From Luzula sylvatica (taxonomy: Eukaryota > Streptophyta > Magnoliopsida > Poales > Juncaceae), in contig OX326960.1 in assembly GCA_946800325.1 (NCBI GenBank), forward strand, positions 31,773,629 through 31,837,628: 64,000 nucleotides of DNA, written 5' to 3'. A program made the translations under genes and the position numbers. The notes beneath the pieces were generated by a model. That model was not told where the DNA came from. It saw only the letters and a program-made list of their open reading frames with translations, and made no database searches. Of this stretch, positions 47,770 through 59,339 are shown one piece after another; within the stretch, counting starts at the first letter, position 1, and every line of letters starts with the position of its first letter.

Positions 47770-48028
47770 GAGACCATATATCATGCGCCCTCAATTCCCC
47801 CACAATTCTTTCATACTAATTAATCTCATAATTAGTGTGGTGAATTAATGATTAATTTATAATTATTTATTTTTAAATATTTAAAATTAATCATTTATTG
47901 ATATAGACCTTAATTACATATTAAAATTTTAATAATCATGAATTAATCGTTAATCCACAACATTAATTATGGAATTAATTAGTGTGAGGGATTTGTGGGG
48001 GAATTGAGAGGGCAAAGTATAATTTCCC
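47770..48028. mobile_element. Mutator-like MITE, family 2 (259 bp), opposite orientation
   Basis: Ends GAGACCATATATCATGCGCC and GGCAAAGTATAATTTCC; same length as the copy at 43406-43664, inverted. The flanks cataacaaa (47761-47769) and cgcaacaaa (48029-48037) are an imperfect 9-bp duplication. Confidence 0.8.
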
Positions 48029-48180
48029 CGCAACAAATGTGCATTAATGTGGTATAACTTGTAAGATTTAACATTACTTTAATGTACTCTAACTCTAATG
48101 ATGCACTGAATTAGAGGTGCAATAACTAACTACGGTCATCTAATTATCTTGTACGGTTCTTTTGTGACTATGAACTCTAT

Positions 48181-48844
48181 AGCTAATCCTTTGTCCACAA
48201 GCAAAAAATATTGCTTAGAGAGGATACGATGAGAGTGTCAGTGAGGAATTATTCAGGGCCGATAAGTATCTCGTCGAACTCCTCCAATAAATTATTCAGG
48301 GCCGATAAGTAGCTAATCCTTTGTCCACAAGCAAAAAATATTGCTTAGAGAGGATACGATGAGAGTGTCAGTGAGGAATTATTCAGGGCCGATAAGTATC
48401 TCGTCGAACTCCTCCAATAAATTATTCAGGGCCGATAAGTAGCTAATCCTTTGTCCACAAGCAAAAAATATTGCTTAGAGAGGATACGATGAGAGTGTCA
48501 GTGAGGAATTATTCAGGGCCGATAAGTATCTCGTCGAACTCCTCCAATAAATTATTCAGGGCCGATAAGTAGCTAATCCTTTGTCCACAAGCAAAAAATA
48601 TTGCTTAGAGAGGATACGATGAGAGTGTCAGTGAGGAATTATTCAGGGCCGATAAGTATCTCGTCGAACTCCTCCAATAAATTATTCAGGGCCGATAAGT
48701 AGCTAATCTTTTGTCCACAAGCAAAAAATATTGCTTAGAGAGGATACGATGAGAGTGTCAGTGAGGAATTATTCAGGGCCGATAAGTATCTCGTCGAACT
48801 CCTCCAATAAATTATTCAGGGCCGATAAGTAGCTAATCCTTTGT
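48181..48844 (+). repeat. 130-bp tandem repeat, five copies, upstream of PRX-D
   Basis: Units start at 48181, 48311, 48441, 48571 and 48701, with a 14-base sixth start at 48831. Comparing them by eye I find only one difference (unit 5, agctaatctt for agctaatcct). Each unit itself contains attattcagggccgataagt twice. The array ends 254 bp before the PRX-D start codon, in its promoter region. Confidence 0.97.
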
Positions 48845-49098
48845 TTTTTCGAAAATTATGTATTTGAATACTTGATGGGAAGATTGAAAAGTACCGACGA
48901 CTCTTCTTTACTGACTCGCTACACGTTTGGCAACAAATAAGTCATAAAGGAAGCACTTCTTATATTCTTGGCCGCCTCTGTCTATCACCTTAGGTTCTTC
49001 GCTATTTCACGCACACTCATTCACAAATCGTTTCTCTCTCTCCTTATCACCTCTCTCCTCATAACTATTTCGTACATACAAACCATTCACTCTTCCCC

Positions 49099-50723
49099 AT
49101 GAGAGAACTCCACAATTCGGTTATGTTCCATCTCGCCATTGTCATTTGCTTATTCTCGAAATTGGGTCATTCCCAATTAACACAGAATTACTATTCCGCC
49201 ACTTGCCCCAATGTAGAGAGCATCGTACGAGCCGCAATCGCAAAGAAAATCCAAGAAGCTCCGGCCACCGTCGGAGCTACGATTCGTCTCTTCTTCCATG
49301 ACTGTTTCGTAGAAGTAATTTGCCAATTTAGTTGTTAAAATTTTAAAGTATAACATAATTGTATTTTCATAGGGGTGTGATGCATCGGTAATTATCGCTT
49401 CGATGGGGAATAACACGGCGGAGAAAGACCATCCGATCAATTTATCGCTCGCGGGCGATGGATTCGATATGGTGATCAGGGCAAAGGCCGCCATCGATGC
49501 CGTACCGGGTTGTACCAATCAGGTTTCGTGCGCTGATATTCTCACCATGGCCACTCGAGATGTCATAGCAGTGGTACGTGCGCGTAATATTCATGCAATT
49601 AATTTCACGATTTAGTTTCGAAGTCCGAATTAATTAATTAAGTAGCACCGACTAATAATAAACTAATGACAGGCTGGTGGGCCGTCTTATGGTGTGGAAT
49701 TGGGGAGAATGGATGGACTGGTTTCGAGTGCAAGTGAAGTTAATGGGATGTTGCCTGGACCCGGTTCATCACTGGACCAACTGGCTAATATGTTTGCTGT
49801 TAATGGCCTCTCTCTTTCTGATATGATTGCTCTCTCTGGTATTCTTCTTTTAATATTTTCCCTTCTAAAAGTTTAGAAATATCATATTTATCCTTCCCAA
49901 GTAAAATTTATATTACCTTTCGTAAATCATAAATATCATATATACCCTTTTGAAAAGCTTACAAAAGATTAAAAAAAAGTATCTAAATTATTGAGTTGAT
50001 CAGGATTTAGGTTTATAAATCATTAGTTAAATTATTTTGATTCTGTGTAATGGGTCCACCAATTTGCATATGGATCTAGAAAGTGCAAGGCCTTTTTATC
50101 TAAACAAGACCCAGAGAAGATAATATAGCACTTTGTATGATTTCTAAGACATGAGATTTAAATTAAAAGGGAAAAGAGTCACTTTTTTATACAATAAATT
50201 AACGTAGCTTTTTTAGTTTGAGATGGTATTTGATAAAGTTCTCCAAAAGATCACTTTAAATTAATTATATTTTTGATGATTTGATAATAAGTATATTAGA
50301 TGAGATACAAAAGATTTAAGGGGCCGTTTGGTAAGTGAAATTAGCAGAATGAAATCGGATTATAAAGAATTTCTTTTGAAATTATTAATTTCACAGTTTG
50401 TTTGAATGTATAAATTATAATATGTTCGAAAGTATAATTCTTTGTTTTTGTTTGGTTGTTTAGAAATTTTTATTATTATAATAATATTAGCAATTGAGGG
50501 AAGCTAAACTACTTAATTAAGTATAACCATTTCGGTACTTAATGCTTTTCCACCATTGAATTTGCATTGAGATTTGTGTTTATTTATGACGATCATGAAA
50601 GTTTGTGCACATCATTAAATGCACAAATCTCAATACAAATCCAATGGTGAAAAAATATTAAGTACCAAAATGTTGGTACTTAATTAAGTAGTTTAGCCTC
50701 CATCTTAGCAATTATAAAGTAAT

Positions 50724-50798
<75 letters not shown>

Positions 50799-52777
50799 TG
50801 TTATATTATATTTATTATATTCATATAATTAGTATAACATTATATAATTGTATTAATATTAAATATAATATTATATTTCATCCATATAATATGATATATT
50901 CTCTATTAAATTATTACTATATGAATCATATAATAATTATTATTATAGTAGTTATGAGATTTATTATTATTTTCTATGCATAATTTTTTTTTTGCTTTTT
51001 CCTCCATTTTGACACCTTCCAAATTGTTAGAATTACAATTTGAAGAATTTATGTGAAGAAAAAAATCCAAGAAAAATATAATTCCATTAGCCAAACAAGA
51101 AATTAGATTGAAGTGTGTAAGTATATAATCCAATTCCTTGCCAAATTCCTTGTTGCCAAACACTCCTTAGGAGTTCAAATATTATATTGGCACTAAAAAA
51201 AATACAAACATGAGCCATATTCTGCTCTTTATATTGAAAAAAACTTACTTAAATTACTAATAATAGCAAATTAATTATTATTCGCACGATTTTTTTCTAG
51301 TAATATATACATCACAAAAGAGTTTGTATGTACATGAAATTTGTCATTTTGAAACAAAAAACAACAATGAGTTTTCATGAATTTGACATATCAACACACT
51401 AATTTGTGAAAACAATTGAAGATTTGGAATTTTTCAATTTCTTCATTTAAAATAATTATCTGCATATTGACAATAGATACTTTATTGTCCATTTCATAAA
51501 ATCATATTATACTTATATAAACAAAATTCTTGATCATACATGAGGCCACATCACCTCCTTTACATTTTGGTCATTTTTTATTTACATTTTGATTTTTTTT
51601 TACGTTTTGGTTCTTTTTCTTATTTTATATTTTGGTCTTTTTTTTGGTTTATTTAGATTTTGGTCCTTTTTTACATTTTGATTTTTTTTTCCTATTTTAT
51701 ATTCTGGTCTTTTTTTACATTTTGATCTTTTTTTTATATTTTGGTAATTTTTTACATTTTTTACATTTTTTCTTATTTTCCAATTTTTTTTTTTAATTTG
51801 CTCATTGGGCAGGGTTTGCTCATTGGGCAGGGTTATGTATGCAATTTCGTAAGTTCAATTTTTTTTTTGTAATTTTCTTTTTTACCCAATTTTTTTCCTT
51901 TTTACATTTTGGTCTTTTTTTTGCTTTTCAATTTTTTTTTGTATTTGCTCATTTTGCATGGGTATATATGAAATTTTGTAACCTCAAATTTATGCGAGTT
52001 AATATATAATGCATCTATTGACATGAAATATATTTGCGAATATGTCCTGATTATATTAATCGATTTTAAAAGCACCTGAACAAATGCTATTTATACAAAT
52101 TATATCAGAAAATAATATCCGTGATAGATTAATTTCATGAATCTTATGCATCTATTGACATCATGATATTTGCAAATATGTCATGATTAGATTAATTTAG
52201 TTCAAACGCACCCGCGTTAATTCGCACACGAGTTAATTCTATTTAAATAATTATATAAAAAACATGTAAAAAAATAAATATGTTGTCCGCGTAATTGCGC
52301 GGGGATAAAATTAGTATACCTAAAAACACCACTAATAATTTAATTTAATTCAATTTAATCCCCCATACTATTTTACATGTTGTAGCGGCCCATACAGTGG
52401 GATTTGCTCATTGCAGCACATTCGCCAACCGAATCCAGTCCACGGTAGACTCATCGATGAACCCGTCTTACGCATCGCAACTCCAAACGGCATGTCCTCC
52501 CAATGCAAATCCAAATCTAGCCGTTGATTTAGATCCAACGACTCCTTTTGCATTCGATAACCAATATTACAAGAATTTACAACGCGGAATGGGTCTACTA
52601 TCCTCGGATCAAGTTTTGTACACAGATTCTCGGTCTAGACCATTCGTAAATGCTTGGGCCAAAAGTAGTGTCGGCTTTCAACGGTCTTTTGTAACGGCTA
52701 TTACCAAATTGGGACGAGTCGGGGTTAAAACAGGGGTTAATGGTAATATACGCCGTAATTGTGCAGTTTTTAATTGA
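49099..52777 (+). CDS. Class III peroxidase PRX-D, 4 exons, 324 aa
   Basis: Exons 49099-49314, 49373-49573, 49673-49838 and 52386-52777; GT-AG introns, frame kept. Three introns at the usual class III peroxidase positions. The two extra introns of PRX-A to C are absent: CTNQVSCAD and SSDQVLYTD are read straight through. Signal peptide about 1-26; R63 and H67 in RLFFHDCF; proximal H197 in SAAHTVG; eight Cys; LGRMDG in place of LGRRDG. Intron 3 is 2547 bp and carries nested insertions. Most diverged member, with a different N-terminus ([10 protein letters not shown]) but the same family layout. Secreted wall peroxidase by inference. Confidence 0.95.
50496..50704. mobile_element. Palindromic MITE, family 3 (209 bp)
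   Basis: GAGGGAAGCTAAACTACTTA and the reverse complement of GTAGTTTAGCCTCCATC are the ends, and the inverted-repeat symmetry extends through almost the whole element. Perfect 9-bp duplication TTAGCAATT (50487-50495 and 50705-50713), Mutator-like. Nested in the larger intronic element. Confidence 0.85.
50728..50796. repeat. (AAT)n microsatellite
   Basis: More than 20 uninterrupted TAA/AAT units in PRX-D intron 3. Confidence 0.95.
51550..51930. repeat. T-rich degenerate repeat in PRX-D intron 3
   Basis: Phrases like ttttacattttggtcttttt recur about ten times in varied form, and tttgctcattgggcagggt occurs twice in a row near 51798-51832. A strongly pyrimidine-biased, simple-sequence-like stretch. 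Confidence 0.7.
52010..52315 (+). mobile_element. Possible Helitron 3' end in PRX-D intron 3
   Basis: Hairpin CCGCGTAATTGCGCGG (52287-52302), then GGATAAAATTAG before T. The last four bases are TTAG, not the standard CTRR, so this is only Helitron-like. A ~60-bp imperfect direct repeat (catctattgacat...) lies at about 52013 and 52147. Confidence 0.35.
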
Positions 52778-53634
52778 AAGGAAAAAAAAGAAAATGAAAT
52801 GATTTGGGGGGATTATATTTTTTAGTGTAAATTATGCACATTGTTGTGTCATTATTGTTATCATGTACAAGAACATGATATATATTAAATTATTAATTAT
52901 AGTTTTACTTTTACTTTTTGATTGTTGTATAATTTTATATGAACAAAGAAAAGTTTGTGTAAAAAAATAGTTCCTCGAGTGTTGAAATATCAAATTATTT
53001 AGTGATTTTATGAAGTAATAATATATATAGTAAATATTATTCAACAATATGTCATAGTAATACCTAGGCTACAGAAATACAAAAGTATGGAGTACAAGAA
53101 AATGATGTTAATGAAAAGGAAATGGTAACGGCTAATTAAAATGCACCGCCAAAATAAATGATTTCGATACTTTGAATTTTATTAAGTTGCTGTATTGTAT
53201 ACATCAAAGTCACTTGTATGTATTAAATAAAACTAGATTTCAACTATCTTATAATGAGATTATATGAGGATTGTAAGGATCTTCAAATCACATCACGTTT
53301 CCTTATAATGGTTTGTGGAACATCACTATTCCTTGCAAACAATAATTTAAAGTAAGAAAGTAACATGTACCAATTAGAGAAAATTGCAAGGAAAATATCG
53401 GTAATGTTTTGCACCCCGCTAAATAAACCCCCAATCTACCCCACATATATTAATTAAGAAGGTAATTAATGCAACAAATTTCCTAATCAACCAATTGCGG
53501 GTGAAGTGCGGGTAAATTGTGGGTGGTGCCTAATATTATTGGGAAAATATCATTTGTTATTATAAACGGCAAAGAAAACTTCACTAATATTGCCAAAATT
53601 ATATATTTTTTAAAAAATTCATAAACTGCAATGT

Positions 53635-53640
<6 letters not shown>
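52778..53640. other. PRX-D 3' flank and intergenic
   Basis: AT-rich; no feature beyond the expected 3' untranslated region was recognised. Confidence 0.45.

Positions 53641-53677
<37 letters not shown>
53639..53677. repeat. (CT)n microsatellite
   Basis: About 19 CT units directly against the left edge of the Copia element, whose 5-bp target duplication CTCTC derives from it. Confidence 0.95.
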
Positions 53678-53681
<4 letters not shown>

Positions 53682-53963
53682 AATGGTGATTAACTAAACA
53701 CTATAGATATTTTGAACAAAACTTTTTCATTACACTGAGAGAGAAGATTACATTGCTTTTAAATAATACTGAGTAAACTAACTACCTAGCCAATCATATT
53801 ACGACACTTGGCTATTTACTCTGCTTAATACAAACAAAGGAATCTTGCACAACACTATAGATCGTTTGGTACAATGGAGATATCCATTTCTGCCATTTCT
53901 AACTGTCATCAGATCTTCTCTCTTTAACTCAACACAACACGTCTCCAGTGATTATTATTAACA
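53678..53963 (-). repeat. 3' LTR of the Copia element (286 bp)
   Basis: Bounded by TGTTAA and TTAACA (TG...CA). The purine-rich tract adjoins it at 53964-53976. The last ~28 bp recur at 55228-55255. Confidence 0.8.
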
Positions 53964-55229
53964 TGCCCCCTCAAGCGAAACAGGGGAATCTTGCACTGTG
54001 AGCTTGGATCGCAACTCATGAAATCGGTTCGTTGATAAACCTTTTGTGAATACATCATCAATTTGTGATGACGAGCTGATGAAAGAGACCCGTAATTGTT
54101 GCAGATTCACTCGTTCACGAACGAAGTGAAAATCAACTTCGACATGCTTCGTTCGCGCATGGAACACTGGATTAGAGGCCAGAAATGTCGCCCCCAAATT
54201 ATCACACCACAAGACCGGTGTACCTATTAATGGCAACTGAAGCTCTTTTAAAAGAGATTGAATCCATAAAATTTCCATTGTAGCCATTGCCATACTCCTA
54301 TATTCAGCTTCAGTGCTTGATCTAGCAACAGTGGGTTGTTTCTTCGAATTCCAGGAGATAAGAGTGGATCCGAGAAAAACACAAAATCCAGTTGTAGATC
54401 GACGATCATCTGGACAGTTTGCCCAGTCGGCATCACAGTATGCATTTATTGCAAGAGTTGGATTGGGAGAGATGAAGAGACCTTGATTTTCTGTACCTTT
54501 GAGGTACCTGAGAATGCGTTTTACTGCAGCCCAGTGAAGATCTGTTGGATTTTTCATGAACTGCGAACATTTGTTTACCGCAAAACTAATGTCCGGGCGA
54601 GTGATAGTGAGATACTGCAATCCACCAATGGTGCTACGATAGATAAAAGGATCAGAGAGTGGTACACCTGAGTGTTTTGAGAGGGATTATGTGTTCGAGA
54701 TGGGGGAATACACTGGTTTTGCATTCTCCATTTTCGCTTTAAGAAGAAGAGAGCGAAGATATCCATTTCGGCTTAAATGAAGGCCCAAAGAGGATCTTTT
54801 GGCCTGTATTCCCAAAAATAAATTGAGTGGGCCTAGATCTTTTAAACGAAACCGATGATGTAAATTCGAGATAAGGCTTTTAACGGCTTGCGGATTCGAT
54901 GATGTAAATTCAAGATATCATCAACGTAAACCAATAGATAAAGAGTTTCACCATTGGTGACCCGTATGAACAGCGAAGTATCAGAGTGAGATGGATGAAG
55001 ATCGAATTCACTTAGAGTAGTTTTCAATTTCTGAAACTAGGCTCTCGAAGCTTGCTTGAGGCCATAGAGTGCACGTTTCAAGAGACAAACATGATATGGG
55101 TGACTGGAATCTATGAATCCAGGTGGTGGTTTCATAAATACTTGTTCTTCCAAAACCCCATTTAGAAACGCATTGTCTACATCCAGTTGATTGATAGACC
55201 AGCCTTTTGAGAGAGCAATGGTTAAAACA
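53958..55229 (-). pseudogene. Copia reverse transcriptase and RNase H remnant
   Basis: The RNase H part (54620-53958, 220 codons) is open: [67 protein letters not shown] and [13 protein letters not shown]. Upstream, RT pieces are present with breaks: [18 protein letters not shown], then a TAG in place of a Trp codon, and LLVYVDDIL, after which a small duplication of gatgatgtaaattc (about 54855 and 54898) wrecks the frame. Non-functional. Confidence 0.9.
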
Positions 55230-55260
55230 ACACGTCTCCAGTGATTATTATAACACTCTC

Positions 55261-58200
55261 TCTCTCACACACACAGATGAAAGAGAAGGATATAAATTTT
55301 ATTATTATTTTTTTGTTTCGAATAATAATAATGCATGATATATATAATAATATAAATATCTTCATTACAATATTGCTTTTCTAATCTCGAAATTCATATT
55401 CTCGTCGGTTTGTTTGATGATGTTTAATTAAGTAGGGTGCTTGTTGCTTGAAGTTAAATACAATTATCTGTTAAAACAGTTATGTTGAGTCAATTTAAGC
55501 TTTAAAAAGAATCGCTTGTGAATTATATTTATAGTCTTAACTTTTACATAAATATAAGAAGGAATACCAAATTAGATTTGTTCGATGACTTCTACAACAT
55601 ATTGATTATATTGATATAATATGATTAAAATTGATTTGTATATATTTTTCTTTGGGTCCAAGAAACTATATATCAATTATTTTTCCATAAATTATAATGA
55701 AGATCGTTTCTTTCATATTTTGTCATATAATTGCGACTTCAAATTTTAAATTACGAGTATTTTTATTGATAATAAACTATGAATTGAGTTGAGTTGAACT
55801 TTTTTGATGATTTCATTTTCATGTTATATATTTATTTATTGAAAATTTATTTTGGACACCTAAAAAGAGACATTACTTTAAATTAGACTTATAGATATTT
55901 GTTATTTAATAAATAAGATGACGGATTCGGTACTGATATAATTTAATATAATTTAAGATAATTTGAAACAGAAAACTAATACTTCTTATAATAAATACAA
56001 CCTCAACAAATTTCAATTTTATAATTGCAGGTAGGTAAATGTTATGAGCTTCGCAGAATAAGTTGAATAGTTCTATTCATAATTCAATAATATGGATGTC
56101 ATTTTATAACTGAAAATTAAATATTAAAAGAATAATTATAGGAATTGATTATATTTTTTTCTATTGTATTTATCTTTGTATTATAATTTGTAACAATCCG
56201 TTTAATCTTGCACTCACTATATACTATATAAAATATATAAAGAAGATAGTGGTTATTGTATTTTTTATTTATTGAATAAAATTTATTTTTCCCAATTCTC
56301 TTTTTCTTTTGTTATTGTTATTGTTATTTTCAACAAATACGCGATATTAAATGCAATTTCAATCGATTTTTTTTATATATATGATTTTAACTCGTGATAT
56401 TATGCACTTGAAAATCCTTCAAATTTATATGATTTTAATGCGATTTCAATAGTTTTTTTATCACATTTCAATAAAATAAGATAAATATGCATGAATTATC
56501 TAATTTAACCTCGGTATTATTGAAACATAAACAAAATTTTGTCCAAATCCTTTTGAGCAACATCTTCGATGTACATTTTAAAAATAAACATCTGATTTAT
56601 CTTTATTTTAATCTCCGTATCTGAAACATTTACAACCAAAATTTCTCTTTATCTCACTAGAAGAGATAGAGCAAGAAATAAATGTAGGAAATTTTATTTC
56701 CAAATACTGATCGTGAAACATACGAATCGTATGAAGAGACGAAGCAGAAGATTAATAGCATTGCCGAATAAGCTAGCATCCGCAGAAAAGAAAAAAAATC
56801 TTGATCATGAGATTTGAAAACCCACACATCACTAATTTTCCCGCTTAAGGTACCAACATTCTTGTCGAATGCAGAAGAAGATACATATTAGGTCAAGCGT
56901 TTGCTAATGTTCGATCGTAGAGCCAAAATAGCTATATCATTTAAATGAAAGTGAAAATCAATTTTAAGATAATAATAGAATAAACTACTAATTTGCTATT
57001 TTTTTTTGGTATTGCTAGGATAAGTTGATGTATTTGATAGTCACAATTCGATTATTCCTGATTTCAAGAAACTGAAAAATAAACACAAATAAAAAATCTA
57101 TTGATTCATATTAAAAAGGCAAACTCTAGCCGCCGCCACTCCCCTTCCCCTTCGCCTTACCCACCTACTCTCCCATACCAAATCCTATTTCGACCCCATC
57201 TTCACTTTTCCTCCCCATTATCACTCTAACCCGTTGATAAATCCAAGCCCATGAATAATAATAATTAATTTAATTAAACCCAAATAAAATATGAGTTCTT
57301 GGGAGTCAAGTAATTCAAGCGAACAAATTATGAGAGTAATTAACGAGAATAATTTAGGAAGTAATTTAAGGGCCAAGTAAACTCGAGGGACAATTTTTTA
57401 GTATCTTGTAATCTATAAATAAGCATTAGATGTTGAACAATTCATTAATTCAGAAAATACAAAAAAAAAATGATAAGAGTTCTCTACAATAATAGAGATA
57501 ATTATTAGTTGAGTGTTATTAAAATTTTTACTTGAATTCATATTTGAACCAACATAACCTACCTTCGTTAACCACTTGAGCTCAAATTTAAGAATTCGAC
57601 TCGTAAGGTTAAAACACAAGTACTAGGTCTGAAACTTAAATTTAAGAAAAAAAAACATTAAATAATTGGCATTACAAAATTATTATTAAATCAATAATTG
57701 GCATTTCAAAATTTCAATACAGGAAACCCCATGCGAGCTTCCCGTTGACCATTAAATATGAAAGAAAATTTTGTCCCCAACGAAGAATATTCATTTTTTG
57801 TGCTGTCAGATAAGAAAAAAAGTCTCTGTTATCTCTGACAAAGAAATGTACCCATACATAATCTCTTGCTATTAATTATTAAAATAAAAGATCTTCATAA
57901 ACACATGATATAATGTAGGTACAAATAATTGTCAAGTAAATGACATAACTTTAGAAAAAGCAGAAAAAACAAACCAATATGGAAAATTTCTTCGTGTCTA
58001 AGATAAAAAAAAAAAAACACAAAAAGTTAGGGGGTTTTACGAAAATGACCAAACCAGCCTACGGCGGAAAGTTAACCTAATGTCGCCGCCTGCAAAATTG
58101 AGCTCGTGACTAAATATATTAGCCTCGTGATTAATATTAAATCTCGACCGTCCGATTGCAAATAATAAATTCACACCATCCGTGCGATCACACGCGGAAT

Positions 58201-58509
58201 GGCCGCTTATTATATTTCTTTCTCACAGTGCCGGCATTTCCCCGCAATCATACAGTCGCCCCTCCCACGTAAACCCGGACTATAAAGTTCTCGTACACCA
58301 AAACATCGGAATATAAAATTCGGTGTACGAATCCAAACAGAACTGGTGTTTGTAAATACTGTGATTGGACACGTGTACGAGCGGGTTTGTTTGTATTCAA
58401 ATCTGCGTCACGCGTCGGATTTTATTGTCTCCTCCAATCCATCGTTTTCAACGTGACCTGAGAGAGACCTGTTAACAAACACATAACCCTTCTCTCTTTC
58501 TTTGTATAC
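55261..58509. other. Long AT-rich intergenic region
   Basis: I see no gene, no bounded element and no RNA gene in these 3.2 kb. A fragment like the foldback arms (aaagttagggggttttac) occurs at about 58023-58042. The last ~400 bp become GC-richer and are likely promoter of the following small gene. Confidence 0.45.
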
Positions 58510-58517
58510 TATATATA
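58510..58517 (+). promoter_or_regulatory. Probable TATA box of the 69-aa gene
   Basis: TATATATA, 81 bp before the start codon at 58598. Confidence 0.55.
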
Positions 58518-58597
58518 CATCTAATTAGTAATTGTAAATAGTCTTCACTTCAAATATCTTCAGAAAAAAAGAGAAAAAGAGAAAATATTTGGCAAGT

Positions 58598-58900
58598 ATG
58601 GATTGTTGGTGCGATGGAATGAGAAGATTTTGGTTCAGTCTTGCTGCTCGTCTTCACCTTCGTCGTACTGGAGGTTTGTTGATTCAAGCCTTTTTTATTT
58701 TTGGGTTTTTTTTAATTTTTGAAATTGTGTGCGGAAATTAATGTTGAATTTTGAAATTTGATTCAGGATTGGGGAAGCTAGGAAAGGAGGTGAGGACTTG
58801 TGAATACAACGACGTGCAAGTGATGTGGGAGATGCTTAGGAAGAACGATTTCCAATTACAGAGTATCAGAGAAAATGGAGATCGAGAAATTCACATTTAG
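58598..58900 (+). CDS. Small conserved-looking protein of unknown function, 69 aa, 2 exons
   Basis: Exons 58598-58673 and 58767-58900 with a 93-bp GT-AG intron; the junction completes a Gly codon and keeps frame. The N-terminal half is basic and Trp/Cys-rich (MDCWCDGMRRFWFSLAARLH, then LRRTGG). The second half reads GLGKLGKEVRTCEYNDVQVM, followed by WEMLRKND. The GKL-KEVRTCEY-DV-VMWEML pattern looks familiar from short plant proteins without assigned function, but I cannot name the family. No signal peptide or membrane span. A TATA box and a leader with a gaaaaagag-rich stretch precede it. The gene is too short to be certain from one sequence; conserved splicing supports it. Confidence 0.7.
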
Positions 58901-59339
58901 AAACTCGATTGGGAAGAAGGACGATTTGCCTTCTCTCGTCTTTATTAAAAATAATAGTCAACTCTCGAGGATTGAGTTGATCTTGGAATAAAGATCATTA
59001 TTGGGTATTATCAATTTGTCATTGAGTTGATCAAGAAAGATTATAGAGAAAATAGATAGATTTAGATGGGGCTTATAAGGATTTCTTGGGATGTCAAATA
59101 TTTGAAACTATCGTTCGTATGTGAAAAGATAAATTTTGATGTAAATTAAGATAAATTTTAGTTAAAACGATATTATTGGTAATTCGTGTATTTCGAAGGA
59201 TCTACTGTTTGTGCGTGTTACAAAATACATGAATTTGCTAGCTCGAATACTCGAATCTCTCAAACCAAACATTGAATTTGGAGAGCACGATGAATTTGTA
59301 AATACACACTAAAAGCCACCACCGATATTTCAATTATTA
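58901..59339. other. 3' flank of the 69-aa gene
   Basis: AT-rich; expected 3' untranslated region, nothing else recognised. Confidence 0.4.

Larger units (their letters stand above)
50320..51166. mobile_element. Harbinger/Tourist-like element in PRX-D intron 3
   Basis: Left end AGGGGCCGTTTGG and right end CCAAACACTCC are inverted repeats, flanked by TTA on both sides. It contains a nested MITE (50496-50704) and an AAT microsatellite. Boundaries are approximate. Confidence 0.55.
53678..55255 (-). mobile_element. Copia LTR retrotransposon, internally deleted
   Basis: On the minus strand the coding remnant runs from RT (about 55230) to RNase H (53967), followed by a purine-rich tract (TTGAGGGGGCA) and the 3' LTR. 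Of the 5' LTR only about the last 28 bp survive (55228-55255, cgtctccagtgattatta...). A CTCTC duplication flanks the whole (53673-53677 and 55256-55260). A deletion therefore joined the inside of the RT region to the outer end of the 5' LTR, removing gag, protease, integrase and most of that LTR. Confidence 0.85.

Noticed and set aside
48181..48844. CRISPR-like array
   Set aside because: The repeats are directly adjacent 130-bp units without unique spacers, in a plant nuclear context.
49177..49518. 113-aa minus-strand frame in PRX-D
   Set aside because: It is the reverse of peroxidase exons 1-2 and intron 1, whose plus-strand reading has clear heme motifs.
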